Part shown: positions 49,773-61,664 of the stretch, in pieces
Numbering within the stretch: position 1 is the stretch's first letter
Layout: the number at the start of each line of letters is the position of its first letter
Made by a program: the position numbers and the translations under genes
DNA from: Chaetoderma sp. LZ-2023a
Lineage: Eukaryota; Mollusca; Caudofoveata; Chaetodermatida; Chaetodermatidae
Direction of reading: 5' to 3'
Assembly (NCBI GenBank): GCA_034401795.1
Contig: CM067359.1
Location: 147,256,233-147,320,232, forward strand
DNA: 64,000 bases
Notes under the pieces: model-generated
What the model saw: only the letters and a program-made list of their open reading frames with translations
Told to the model about the DNA's origin: nothing
Database searches by the model: none

Positions 49773-50138
49773 ACCCTTTAATGACGAAACTATCCATCGC
49801 CACCCTCCTTAGCGGTCTGTCAACTATATATCTATGCTGATGAATATATCAAAACTAACATGAACGCGAGTTTGTATCTTTCTATGTCAACGCCCAGTCA
49901 AATTAGTTCCAAAATATTCTTCAGACTTAAATAACCATTGCGCCATGATTTAGATACGATTTAGAGACCTGTGGCAGTCATTCCAGTGGTAATTTTCAAA
50001 ATTAGTCTTCTCTCGGTCCGCAGATGTATCTTCCTCTAGTCCACTAATTAGGATGGCTATGTAAGTTTTCACCATTAAAGGCGATGCCTTTATGGCAATA
50101 TATTAATTTTCAGGTACAAATTTAGTCACCAAAGAGTT
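49773..50138. repeat. TTAA-ended MITE nested in the Polinton
   Basis: Begins TTAACCCTTTAATGACG and ends GTCACCAAAGAGTTAA, inverted ends of the TTAA family. Inside it are a P1 arm (CGCCCAGTCAAATTAGTTCC, about 49889) and the GGCAGTCATTCCAGTGGTAA block shared with 60.8 kb. It inserted after the Polinton did. Confidence 0.75.
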
Positions 50139-50760
50139 AAGTACTGATTTGTACCTGTTATGTAAGACATCATGGTTTAGACGCATCACCAATATACTAT
50201 ATGTTAATCAACTGATAACGTCATAATATCATTGCTTTTAATTAATATATTGTCTTGAAATTGCAGTATTAATAAACATATCGTGGTTTGATGTTGCATA
50301 CTAGAATCATATCGATGTAATAATATGTTATGTCGTTTACGATGTCAGTATTAATAAAAGTTTAAAATGATTCAATTTGTTTACACGTTGTCGATTATGC
50401 TAATGAAAGTGCACCCAACACCCAACCCTCTATTGGCAATGTGCATCAGTATGTTAATGCAGCACTTCAAAACACATCTGCACTCTCCAAAAAATACACA
50501 TCGAAATGCAGCTGAATAGAGATCTGCGTCCGCAATCACACAAAAACATAGCTGAAGCACACAGCACTTTGCAACACGCGCCATCAGCATTTTTATCTTT
50601 ACCAAATAATGACTGGTGAGTGTGAAAAGCATTATTGATGGTGTAACGGTTCGCACGTTAACACATTCGCATGCATTTTAGACAGTCATGTCATGTCTCG
50701 TAAACACGAACATGCGTCATTACATCATATCATGCCATTGTGCTTCCGATAGGGTCACCA

Positions 50761-50878
<118 letters not shown>

Positions 50879-51269
50879 TATATTCTGAGCAATAGTAGGA
50901 TGCAGTACTATCCTAACAATAAGATATCCGAGTTTAGAATGCAGCTACAATGCCATTGCCATTAGATGGCGAGTGAGAACTGGGAACCTCAAGCATACTA
51001 TATCTCAGGAGCTGGCTTACTATTACTAGAGAAAGTTACATACAAATATATGCGTGGAGTAAGACAAAGAAGAAGAAGGATGAGAATAATGCCAAATCTG
51101 GTATTGTAGTGGATGTTGGTAAACCAACACCTGTTGATCTGGAAAAACTCAAAAGAGGCCTGCAGAATGATTAACCTAGCACACAGGGAAAAAGCCATAT
51201 TCGGCGTAGTTTTCTCCAACTTAGCGAATCACATATTTTAAAAGTACCAAAGGGATACTATGCGCTGAA

Positions 51270-53490
51270 AAATATGGTAGACTATATAAATGGACAGATA
51301 GTAAATCATCAGAAATTTAAAAATAAAAAAATCTTTCTCAATTTTTATTTACATCGCGCGAATCTTGTATCTCTTATGACTAGACGTAATCATGGTATTA
51401 AGTTCGGCCCAGAAGTATCTAATTTAATTGGCTACGACGAAAAAATACATACAGGACCAATAGAAGTATTAAAATCATTTTGAAAGACTCGCCATGGCGG
51501 ACCAACGACAGCATATATATACTGCGACATTGTCTCTCACAGTGTGGTAGGTGACACGTCAGCACCACTGCTCAGAGTGATTCCACTGACTAGTAGTGAT
51601 GGCGGGAAAGATATATGCCAGTGGACGTTTCCAGATATTCAGTACCACTCTGTGTCAAAGAACTACATCGATACAATAGGAATACTTATAACTGATAAGT
51701 CAGGCTAAAATATACCATTCGAGGATGGTGCATCACCGAGTGTACTCTGTTTACATTTCAGATGATGACGATGAGAAGATTGAGTAATGCTAGTGTCTTG
51801 GGGCGGTATTATGCCAGTCAGACAGGTTATGGATATATTCCAGTATTTCTAAGTGCACGATACCAGGTGGGCTATGAGTTAGGTAATATCCTAGGTGGAC
51901 TAGTATGCACAGCAAAACATTTCGCGAAAACTGTTACCAAGACAGTAGGTAAACAAGCTCTTAGCAGAGGATGTAATGGCGGGAAAGAATGTTAAATCCT
52001 CATTGAAATCAAGAGCGCATGGTGTAGCCAGGGCTCTGATACCAGAGGCTGTGACAGCAGTACATGGAAGATTGACCAAACCTAAACCAAAACATAAAAA
52101 GAGGAGTAATGTACGTAATGCTCAGTCAGCACATGCAACACCGATGAGGAAGGGACACAATAAACATCAGAGAAAACACACTGATATCTTCGATTGACTA
52201 AAACATGAAACTTAGTCATGCATGTGAGTGTTCAGAGTGAGTTGGACATTTTTCAGACACATCCCATAGTAACAACGTTGGAGTCTGCAAAATGGGAACA
52301 GATTCAACCTGTATCAAGCTTATCAGATTCTAGAGCGATCGAGTTTTACATCAGCAGATCTTCAGATAGATATTTGGATCTTACCCGGTCTTACATCTCG
52401 GTTAAAGTTAAGTTAGTAACGCTAGATGCAGCGGGTACTGAGACATGGCTTTGCAGTTGATGAAAAGATGGGTCCTGTGAATAATCTCCTTCATACGATG
52501 TTCTCACAAGTGGATGTTTTTTTGAATGGAAAACGTGTCAGTGACTCGAAAGAAAATTATGTTTATGCCCTTATTTTTAAACCTTGCTTAGTTATGGAAG
52601 TGATGCCATATCCTCACATCTCTAACTTGCTGGATGGCGAATGGACGATGCTGGCAAATATGATAATGTCGGCGATACTAACTTAGGATTTCAAGCACGC
52701 AGAAAAATGATGGCTGAAAGTAATACAGTACAATTAATTGGGCGCATACACACTGATATGTTTCTGCAGGATCGATTTCTGATCGGATCCATTAATTTGA
52801 GAGTACACCTGCAGCGGAGTAAAGATGCTTTTGCCATTATTTCTACAGACGATCTCTAACCTAAGCTGAAGTTATTGTCGGCTACCTTATTTGTACGTAA
52901 AGTTATACCATCCTCTGATCTGTTAGTATTGCACACGGTTACTCTGAGAAAAACAAGTGCTAAATACCCTATTCATCATGTTGTATGTAAAACCTTTATG
53001 GTACTGAGTGGAGTTATGAGTGTGGATAGAGATAATATATTTATCTGACAGCCTCCTCCAAGATTATTATTCTGTTTTGTACCAAATGACGCTTTAATGG
53101 TATTGTTACTAAAACCCCATTCAGGTTTTATAATAATAAAACTACCTATGCTACATGCTATATTAATGGGGAAGAGGTGACAACATCACCATTACGCCCA
53201 TCATTTAGTGATGACATTTAGTCTGATGCCTACTTTTCGCTGTTCAGTGGTACTGGAGCACTATTTAAAGACAGTGGGTACCCAATTGATAAAGCACACT
53301 TCAGATATGGCACGACACTATTCACATGGGATTTTACTCCTGATTTAGCTGATTCGGAGCTCCGATACCCTACACGTACTCGATCGTTAAGAATCGTCTT
53401 CCATTTTAGCGAAGCACTACCTGATACAACAAACGTGATTTGTTGTGGTGAATTTGATAATGCGATAGAAAATCAAAAGTCATGTTCGAT
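51270..53490 (+). pseudogene. Polinton capsid-related genes (fossil)
   Basis: Remnants in Polinton order. Near 51.5-51.75 kb, a segment with NYIDTIGILITDKSG and LCLHFR resembles the minor capsid protein end. Near 51.8-52.0 kb is a short conserved protein (QTGYGYIPVF, YQVGYELGNILGGL). Near 52.0-52.2 kb is a very basic small protein, possibly a DNA-binding core protein. From about 52.2 kb comes the major capsid protein (double jelly-roll type), starting SVQSELDIFQTHP and including LDLTRSYISVKVKL, LHTMFSQVDVFLNGK. All are broken. The assignment rests on order and on typical Polinton capsid phrases. Confidence 0.75.
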
Positions 53491-53861
53491 GACATAGGAA
53501 GCCACTTAGTATCAAAATATTCTACGTTTTAATTCAACCACGAGGGGGGCCGCCACCGCCCACCTAATTAATACGTTAAACACGGTCAGTCAGAACACGC
53601 TCATCATTACTCACGCATATCAATACCTGTTTAAAAAACACATTAATCTATGCATTAATCTATGCATTAACACACATATGTCATTTAGCAAACAGACAAT
53701 AGCGTGTAGCCGGACATTTAGAACAATAGCTCACAGCGTCCACCCGCTCATTTAGAACAATAGCCTCGACCCACTCATTCAGAACAACCTATCAGAACTC
53801 AGTATTTAAATAGGTCAAGAGCTCATTTTCATAACAATAGCTTCCGGCGGGCCCCTTCACT
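53485..53861 (-). repeat. Polinton right terminal inverted repeat
   Basis: Mirror of 42228-42634, ending in CCCCTTCACT. It keeps AACAATAGC units and TTTAAATAGGTCAAGAGCTC. Confidence 0.85.
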
Positions 53862-53944
53862 ACAAACTACTCTAGGTGGTTCATTACGAGATAGCACTTT
53901 GCTCCTTGAAAGTAAAGTTCTTAATTTCAAGACAAATGAACATT

Positions 53945-54025
53945 TGACGATTTTGATACTAATTTGACTGGGAGATGTTGCTGTAACGGCTTCCAGTTAA
54001 ATTATTTGCACAATATTCAACAGAA
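53945..54025 (+). repeat. P1 core remnant
   Basis: TTTTGATACTAATTTGACTG and TAACGGCTTCCAGTTAAATT, ending ATATTCAACAGAATATT. Head and tail are gone. Confidence 0.65.
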
Positions 54026-54214
54026 TATTCTTTACAGCATAAAAAATATGTCGTGTTTCTCTGGAATGGTTGAAGGGTGGTTAAATGGTAACTTTTATTT
54101 AGGGCCAAATGCAGACACCCACAATGGATAGTCTTTGCTGTCGTAGGTATTTGTTGAATAGAAATAAATATACGCTACAGTGGCGAGTGTATCGATGAAA
54201 ACAAACCGCTAGAT

Positions 54215-54650
54215 CTAATACACTGATCTATTTCTAGCTATGTCTCGCCCATTTCTAGCTATACCACGCCCATTTCTAACTAAGCATCGCCCATGCTTTG
54301 CATGTGTTGCGATCGGCTTTGAATCCCTAATTCCCGGAATACCAATTTCAAGGTAATTATACAGGTAACCTGTTGATATTTTGAAACTAATTTGACTGGG
54401 TGCTTCTGTTGCTTCCTATGGCAGCCTAAAACTGCTATGAACCTCCCATGGCAGCAACAGCGCCCAGTCAAATTAGCTAAAACTATTCAACAGAATGTTT
54501 ATTATATAATAAAGACAGGTAATTGTACACTTGACAGACATTTCAACGCTGATACCGGACTTAGATATATTACATATTTTGATTGTGACATTATCCTACA
54601 TGTGACGTAATTGATTATGACGTTATATATTTGAGTGACTGATCGGATTA
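54215..54650 (+). repeat. P1 repeat copy, core expanded
   Basis: Three head motifs (TTTCTAGCTATGTCTCGCCC and two variants), CAATTTCAAGGTAATTATAC, a core with an extra inverted insert (CTATGGCAGCC...CCATGGCAGC), AATTGTACACTTGACAG, TGTGACGTAATTGATTATGA and GAGTGACTGATCGGATT. Confidence 0.82.
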
Positions 54651-55020
54651 AATGCTGACCTGCACATATTGCTGTTGAATGCTATTATTGATATGCTTAC
54701 TAAATTAATGCAAGGTAAAACACCGTCAAATGAAAAAGAAGAAATGATTGCAGTGATTATTAATGCGCAGAGGAAATGACAAGAATATTATTGTGATCTG
54801 ATTGCGGAAAGTGAGTCGATAAATTCTGCATTTGCGATAGCCACTGACCGCTTTATAGAATTGTTGAGAGACGTGTCATGTCCTATAGTCGGACAAGATG
54901 ACATGTTGTTCAGCTGGAATATTATAAACGGACACACATGTTTCCCGGACGTGTGCCACGATTCTAACATCCGAGAAATTGTTTTTCTGTGGAATGGAAA
55001 TAGAAAATAATACATATTCA
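54651..55020. other. No gene seen
   Basis: AT-rich upstream region of the 55-kb exon. No coding signal. Confidence 0.4.
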
Positions 55021-55022
55021 AG

Positions 55023-55029
55023 TATAAAG
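55023..55029 (+). promoter_or_regulatory. TATA box upstream of exon 1b
   Basis: TATAAAG at 55023-55029 predicts a start near 55050-55055, about 45 bases before the ATG at 55099. It supports 55099-55495 as a genuine first exon. Confidence 0.45.
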
Positions 55030-55098
55030 AGTGAAGAACTTAATTATCAAGTTTAGACTCGGTTTTAATTCATCGTGATCGATAACGCTACATTTGGA

Positions 55099-55495
55099 AT
55101 GGCGCCCGGGATTCATGCTCTGTTTAGAGTTGCTATCATCGCACTTGTGTCAATGGTACTGTTAGACATGGCACAATCAAGACATCTTAAGAAGTCAGGA
55201 AACGGTAGAATTGGGGATTCTTGCCGGGAATGTAATTGTGATTGCGCATTCGAACAAGCTACTGGGAGAGGTTTCTGGAGGTGGTGGTTCTTCCGACAAA
55301 GGGCAAAGTGTAAGCTATGTAGTGGTAGCCGTAAGAGACTATGCTGTCCATCAACTATCACGACAATTGTCACTCCAAGGATAACCACAGCAACAAGACC
55401 AAGTGCATCTTCAATGACATCAATACTTTATGGTGATACATCAACGTTGAGCGATACATTTAATACATCAAGAACTACATCATTGACGACACCGG
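55099..55495 (+). CDS. First coding exon of a secreted CAP-domain protein (exon 1b)
   Basis: ATG at 55099 was chosen over an upstream GTG in frame. Residues 1-27 are a signal peptide (hydrophobic FRVAIIALVSMVLL). The mature part has a Cys-rich section (DSCRECNCDCAFEQ, KCKLCSG, LCCPS) with Trp/Arg/Phe between, then a Ser/Thr-rich stretch. The exon ends at a donor (CACCGG/GTAAGA... reading ACACCG G/GTAAG) at 55495 in phase 1. The next good exon (62435) starts with AG in phase 1, joining to a Glu codon and continuing the Thr-rich region. The protein would be secreted; the Cys cluster is not a domain I recognise. Confidence 0.65.
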
Positions 55496-55684
55496 GTAAG
55501 AGATTAGGCATAGAAGTGTTCTTGAAGTCTGGGATGGAAAAGAGATTATTAAGCCAAAATTAACGTGATACTTGAAGAATTTATTGAGCTGTGGGGATTA
55601 ATTAGAAAATTAAGTAATGTCTACAGTAAAGCAGCATAGACACATGTTAATGGATGGTGGATGGATGTAGAGAGTCCCATTGGA

Positions 55685-56080
55685 GCAATCTAGTTTTAAC
55701 CATATCCCATTCATTCATAGTTAAGCTCTGACCACGATTTGTTCGCGTTGGAATCGATCGAATCCTGAACTCCCTGAATCTCAATATCAAGAACACTATA
55801 CAGGTAAGCTGTTGAATATTTTGAAACTAATTTGACTAGGTGCTGTTGCTGCCTATGGCAGCAACAGCGCCCAGTCAAATTAGTTTCAAAATAGTAAACA
55901 GAATGTGTATTAAATAGTAAAGACATAAGATTCTTACAACTTGGCGGACTTTTACGAGTTCCTGACGGACACATATACGCCATTTAGGACGTATTTTAAT
56001 TGTCACATCAGCCTACCTGCGACGTATTTGATAATGACGTTATATATTTGACTGACAGATTTGATTCATCCATTCGTTTG
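55685..56080 (+). repeat. P1 repeat, best reference copy
   Basis: Layout of the family, about 400 bp: a head with AGCTCTGACCACG (elsewhere TTTCTAGCTANGCCCCGCCC); GTTGGAATCGATCGAATCC; CTGAACTCCCTGAATCTCA; CTATACAGGTAAGCTGTTG; then a palindrome about 90 bp long with arms TTTGAAACTAATTTGACT and GGTGCTGTTGCTGCC, centre TATGGCAGC; then AATAGTAAAGACATAAG; a CRE-like section (TGACGTTATATA and relatives); and the tail TTGACTGACAGATTTGATTC. No protein. About 20 copies lie in this window in both orientations. It is a non-autonomous element; I could not define its outermost ends or target duplication. Confidence 0.88.
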
Positions 56081-56565
56081 GAATTATTTTTGATGACAAC
56101 GAACCTTATGGAATCCCAGTGCTGTGTCGCCACCCTTTCCCTTGTTAAAATTGAACCCAAATCGGACCATTCGTTTCCGAAATATCCATAGATACAGAAT
56201 CTAATCCGACTCCTATCCGGGTGGGGTGGGCGAGGGGGTGTGTCTTATCAGGATCACGGTCAACGTATGAACATCCTCTTTCATGATAACGTCAATTGTG
56301 GTTTAAAGATTTTAGCCAAATAAGACCATAAGTTTTCGAGATACAGGTCGGGATACAGAGGCACACAGGTATAATGCATTACCCTCTTCCCCAAGCTGGG
56401 CTATGGCAATGCATGATTTTCACATTGAACGTATCCCTTACTGTAGAGGAAAATATATGCTCAAATTCAAATTCAAAGTTATTTGTCTTGCGGTATAATA
56501 ATTCAGAGTGGGTATTCCCCAAAGTCATAGCCTATAATCGAATGGACTCCCGACATTAGCCTTTT
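56081..56565. other. No gene seen
   Basis: Non-coding by eye. An AAATTCAAATTCAAAGTTATTTG segment near 56465 is compositional. Confidence 0.4.
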
Positions 56566-56800
56566 CATAACGAAGCCTACCAAAAAAGGTCTCTGCAGTG
56601 CTCTTGAAGAATGTCCATTTGCATGCCAAGAAAAGACAAGTCTTTACAAATTTCCCACTGTAATGAATGGCTGGATAACCGAGCCAGTCATTCCAGTGAC
56701 CACTTTCTTTTTACAAAAATAGTCTTGTCTTCGCCACCAAATGGACAGTCAATAAAAAAATGTTTTGCTATTCTTGACCAAATTTAGATGTTCTGAGAAG
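56566..56800. repeat. TTAA-family MITE copy, ends worn
   Basis: AATGTCCATTTGCATGCC, ATTCATTACAGTGGGAAATT-type arm (left) and CCAGTCATTCCAGTGACCAC, TAGTCTTGTCTTCGCC, AATGGACAGTC (right) face each other around GGATAACCGAGCC. Confidence 0.65.
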
Positions 56801-58290
56801 ATATTTTCTGTATTCTGACTGATAAGCAGCATCCTTAATTTGATTCCTAATTTTACCAATTCTTAGCAATAAAAGTTTAAATTTGGACCAATTGTCAACA
56901 GGTCCAGATTTAATCTTTATCGATAACCATTAACAAGTTGTTGACCATAATGCCATAATGAAACATTTCCAGAGCTTGGGCTTTGTCTCAGAGATCCATT
57001 TGGGGACAGTTATGGAGACATGTTATTAATTATTCGGGGTGAGCCCAGGGTTTAAATTCCCGGATCTTGTGGGGGCAGTTATGGTCCAGATAGATGAGCT
57101 TAGAGGCATGCATGGGTTCATCAAAATAATAACCCAGGATATCACGCTTGGCTTGGGTGACAAATACGATTAGTTTCATCCATTGGTTCACCAAAAATAA
57201 TAACCGGATGCTATTCTTGGCTTAGACAATAAAGACGATTAGCTTCATCTATGTGTTCTCCAATGAATTTAATCCATGGGCTCATCCAGATTAATAAATA
57301 TCATGCCTCTAAACTCATCTATCAGACCCATAACAGGCCAAATACAGATCTTAGGGCTTCTGTGACAAAGGCCCTAACTTGCACCCATGATCTCACACTT
57401 TTGGAATAGGTGACGAATACGATTAGTTTCATCCATGGGTCCACCAAGAATAATGCAATGAATCACGTCATTCCGCACATCCGTTATCAACATTTTCCTG
57501 GCTTTTAACATTGATATTTGCCAGAAAATAAATATATATGTCTCACAGTCATACGTGTAGAAGCCTGGCGTTGTTGATGCCATTCACAAGGCAATTATGA
57601 CACTTATGGGTTGGGTGAAATACCGTACCACTCATTTTGTGGATATCTTTGTGTAATTAACAGTCAATTTCCTATGAAACATTGACACCTAAACAAATAA
57701 TAATGTTACGACGAATGTAATTTGTGATTGGAACTTACTTTGTGTATTAACTGTCGTATTGTAGAGATTGAGAATTTACGGCCAGCATGCAACGGCAGAT
57801 GGAACAGCTAAGCAGCTACTGATTGTACAGAGCGTATGATGCCATTGATGTGTTTCATCATATTCGTATAATGTAACATAAGTACGTGAGAATGAGGGGG
57901 GGGGGGTGGTGCTTTACTCTTGTCTATTAAAATAGGATTAAGTTGGATTTGAAAAAAAGAGTGGCGTGGACCCGGGACCCTTACCAGACTCTGGGCCTCT
58001 GGGCAGTGCCACCCCTGACCCCTGCATCGACCATATGTAGCTTCAACTTAAAATAATTAATTTCATAATTTGTAGGTGTGAAAACATGTGTTATGTTCAG
58101 CCAAACTGGTTGTAGCTTGCGTAACGGTTATTGTCGTTTAAAAGGAGATTGTTTTATTGTGTTAGTAGTGAGTAAATCTTCTGAATGTATCAGGAATTTC
58201 AGGAAATAAGAAACGTCTACATGGCGGACACTGCATGTGTCCTCAACAGATACCCACTAGTGACTGGCGTGGTGTAATAGAAATAATATG
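56801..58290. other. No gene seen; degenerate repeats near 57.1-57.5 kb
   Basis: Phrases such as ACGATTAGTTTCATCCAT, GGTTCACCAAAAATAATAAC and TTGGCTTGGGTGACAAATAC recur three or four times between 57090 and 57470. A G run lies at 57896-57906. The rest is unremarkable. Confidence 0.45.
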
Positions 58291-58301
58291 TTATGATAAG
58301 T

Positions 58302-58372
58302 AGCTTTTCGTGGCAAATGACTGTAGTTCTTTAAGAATGGTGGTCTTATGACCACCAATCTTAAAGAACTAC
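58302..58372. repeat. Near-perfect hairpin
   Basis: ACTGTAGTTCTTTAAGAAT and GGTGGTC face GACCACC and ATCTTAAAGAACTACCATCA around TTAT: about 25 pairs. A half-related string, GTCTTAAAGAACCGCC, lies at 59578. Confidence 0.85.
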
Positions 58373-58639
58373 CATCAGTTGAGTCCCGAATCTAGTCCAT
58401 ACTAAAACATAGGCTTGATCCGTAACGTAAGCGTACACGGCTAAACATTTTAAAATCATGTTACGTGTTCCTTGGACAATTCAATTTAAAGACAATGGAG
58501 GGATCTGATGTGTTACTCTCAACTATCTGAAGTCATTATCAAATGTATCACTTATTAGCTGAATTCACAATCGAAGTGAAAGGCGCAGCTCCGTTACAGA
58601 TGTTGACAAGTCCGTCAAGTGTACATATTGCATGACTTT

Positions 58640-58830
58640 CTACCAATACCAACAGTCAAATTAGTTTCAAAATATATAACAATTTACCTGCATAGTTACC
58701 TTGAAATTCAGATTCTATGAATTCAGGTTATCAAATTTCAAATCGATTCTAACCCCTGTAAAATGGGACGAGCTTATTTATAAATTGGCGGGGCATAGCT
58801 AGAATAGACCACTCTATTATGATATTCGTG
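58640..58830 (-). repeat. P1 repeat copy, partial, minus orientation
   Basis: CAGTCAAATTAGTTTCAAAA, TTACCTTGAAATTCAGATTC, AAATCGATTCTAACCCC, and the head AAATTGGCGGGGCATAGC. Confidence 0.75.
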
Positions 58831-58875
58831 AACTGTCTGCCGGCTGATTTTAAGCAGACTACATTTTCCATGAGA

Positions 58876-58995
58876 CTTAACTCTAGATCTGCTAAATACT
58901 TGAAAACTATTTGACTGAAAGTTGTTAGTGGCTAAGCCACCAACAACTTTCAGTCAAATTGTTTTCAAAATGGTTCTCAGATCCAGAGTTAAGCC
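58876..58995. repeat. P2 palindrome, near-perfect copy
   Basis: Left arm CTTAACTCTAGATCTGC, TTGAAAACTATTTGACTGA, AAGTTGTTAGTGGC; right arm GCCACCAACAACTTTCAG, TCAAATTGTTTTCAAAA, CTCAGATCCAGAGTTAAG. Centre TAAG. Arms of about 58 bp with few mismatches. Confidence 0.88.
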
Positions 58996-59880
58996 CCCAT
59001 GGACATTATTGTCAGCTGGCTTGCAGCACTCATGGAGTTAACCATCATCATCATCATCATCATCACGTATCACATAGCTGTCTAATTTTCTAATGACCGA
59101 CGGTTATCGATTACAAGATGAACAAATATCTTGAATTTAAATTCGTCTGTGTATAGAAATCGATTTAAATCTAACCGTGAGTCACCAGGACACACGTGTT
59201 GCCGCTTATTCAATTGTGAATGACTATACGTATATCCGATAACAATAGAGGCCTACCGATTTTGGTAAGGGCGTATAGTCATCGGTCAATAACAATTTAC
59301 CTTAGATAAAATTGCCTTTGTGCTACCTATATGGATTAGGTGGGGCTGTACTAAAATATACTTGGTTATTGTTCGCCTTTGTTATTAGTATGACAATTAA
59401 AAATGTGTGCTGCTGCCGTATATATAAACCTGTCTATAGCAGACCCTTTGCAGACCATGTAAAAGTGTTCATTGATGCTACGTTGTCACTTAATGTCACA
59501 TATTGTCTACGGTAAATATATCATTGGGTCAACCTATGTGTCTCCTTAAAACGCATGGTTTAGGTTTAAGACCATATGTCTTAAAGAACCGCCAGCGTAT
59601 GGAACCAAATGCACGTGCCCGTTGTAAGCAGGTTTGACTGAATGAATTTAAATGTCCAGTCCCTTTATGCTGATTATGCACGGCTTTTATGACACACTGA
59701 CCAGTTCAGACTAGATTCCCGTGATTTTTTGTCCAGAAAATAGGTTTGAACGAGCGCGAAAGCGCGGGGTTTGCCCTTTTCCGACATAGAGCGCGAGCAC
59801 GCGATTGGTCTCTTCCAGTGTTTGCATAATATGTGAATTTGCAGAAATGGATGCGAGTATGTATGATTACTGTATTCCGC
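58996..59880. other. No gene seen
   Basis: Contains a short (CAT)n at 59044-59066 and unremarkable DNA. A short open frame (59312-59515) lacks features. Confidence 0.4.
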
Positions 59881-59899
59881 GGCTGTAGTAGCAGAAACA

Positions 59900-60060
59900 T
59901 CCTACAGCTACAATCATTCCTTCTTCGCTTTTGCCCACTGTGTCTTGTCCTCAGCCGAAATCCTTAGCTTCCTCAGGTCCATTCTTGACTTGAGTGTGCC
60001 GAGTCCTGATTTCTTGAGGTCAGCCCGTAGTACGCTTAGCAGATTTATGCGTCTTCAATT
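59900..60060 (-). pseudogene. LINE ORF2 extreme C-terminus
   Basis: Minus-strand reading DLKKSGLGTLKSRMDLRKL, then ISAEDKTQWAKAKKE, is the usual end of LINE ORF2 proteins of the type seen at 39030. The following 3' UTR (to about 59850) matches 38988-39050. Confidence 0.7.
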
Positions 60061-60449
60061 TAAACTATAACCGGCCTATTACAGATTGCAAAGGCATAAA
60101 TATAATCAACATATTTAATTATAAACACTACATGTGTTTGTTATAATCACAATGCATCAGAATAATGAATAGCTAAATCATACAGCTCCTCAGACCAGAG
60201 TAATACGACAACAAAGTCAGTTCATTGGTCTATGAGAAGATGATATAGATATTGTAACAAGTTCAGGTTCTCTTCCCGGCTATACAATAGATTATGGACG
60301 TAATTCTATTTACATCATATAGTGGTAATATTTTTCGAAGTTAACATGTTATGTACATTGCTCATTAGAACATCGGTGTCTATACGTTTCTGTTCCAAAA
60401 ACCGTGATCAAATAAGCTGCTGAAATGTATTTTAACAAGTCCGACCTGA
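60061..60449. other. No gene seen
   Basis: AT-rich non-coding DNA. Confidence 0.4.
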
Positions 60450-60670
60450 TGTTGCTGTGCCTTTGGCAGCAATAGACCTTTCCAGAGTAATGATGTCATA
60501 TGACGTCATAATCAACTAAGCGGCGTGTAGGATGACGTCATAATCATTTCGTCATAAATGTCTTTAACTCTTATAAGTCCGATATGTTGTAAGAATTCTA
60601 TGTCTCTACTATTTAATAAACATGCTGTTGAATATTTTGAAACTAATTTGACTGGGCGCTGTTGCTGCCC
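60450..60670 (-). repeat. P1 repeat copy cut by a MITE
   Basis: GTCATATGACGTCATAATCA, TGACGTCATAATCATTTCG, AATAAACATGCTGTTGAATA, then one core arm ending ...GGGCGCTGTTGCTGCCC at 60670, exactly where the other arm should follow. A TTAA-family MITE lies beyond. Confidence 0.8.
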
Positions 60671-60973
60671 AAATGAGTATTTTTGGAAATTTATAACGAA
60701 ACTTTACAAAAAATAGATTTCTGTTATCCTTCAAATGGGCATTCATCAGAAGTGCAACGATCAAGAAAATTCAAATTTCTGCTTAGCCAGTGTCCAATTA
60801 CAGACCAAGAAGGGTATCTTTGAAAATTTACCACTGGAATGACTGGCTCGGTTATCGAGCCAGTCATTCCAGTGGTAAATTTTCAAAAATATTCCTCACT
60901 TTGCCTGTAAATGGACATTTCTAAAGATCACTGCAGAGGGTTTTTTTTTACCAACTTGGCCATTAAAGGGTTA
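60671..60973. repeat. TTAA-family MITE with clear central palindrome
   Basis: Centre: ACCACTGGAATGACTGGCTC facing GAGCCAGTCATTCCAGTGGT around GGTTATC. Outer arms TACAGACCAAGAAGGGTATC / TTCCTCACTTTGCCTGTAAA. The right end is TTGGCCATTAAAGGGTTAA. The left TTAA end is not clear. Confidence 0.75.
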
Positions 60974-61664
60974 ATGTGCCACTAGAGGGGTTAATAGCGT
61001 TCTTTATTTTTGCATAAAAACTTAACCCAGTTGATGTCTGTGTTTCATTTATCCAATTATTTTCGAATTGAGTCTCTAAGGTTTTCTTCATCGGCTTTAT
61101 TACATGATTTCGTTGATAGTTTCAGCATCTAAGATATATATATATATATATTTCATGTTGTCATAAAGAAATTGTCCATATATTCCATCCATTTTCTCTT
61201 ATAATTATGTTGCCTTCTGTATTTTAAAACAATTAAGTATAACATGGATGATAATTTACCACATCCTGAGTTTATAAATATCAATCCAGAATCTAATCAT
61301 ATTTCACTTGATTAAAAAAGTCTAGAGGGTAGGTTCCAGTCCCACCGTAAACTGTTACATTCGAGGTACTCATTTTCATCTTCAACATAGTTTGATAGAA
61401 ATTTATTTGACAGTTTTCGAATAATTGTGTGCTGTCAAAGCCTCATAAACTCAGATCAATATAACAGTATACCGGCTTGACCATCATATTAAAAGTTTAC
61501 ATTGTAGATCAAAAGGCATATCATTTGTGGTTATCTTTTTGGTTAATACATATATTACTTCTCTTCCTAATCTGCATGGCTTTGGCCCATATATAATTTA
61601 ATAAAGTTTATGTTAATGTTTTTGATATTTTTTAACCATAAACTGTTTCTGACCTAGGCGGCAA
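60974..61664. other. No gene seen
   Basis: AT-rich DNA with a short (TA)n at about 61133-61151. Confidence 0.4.
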
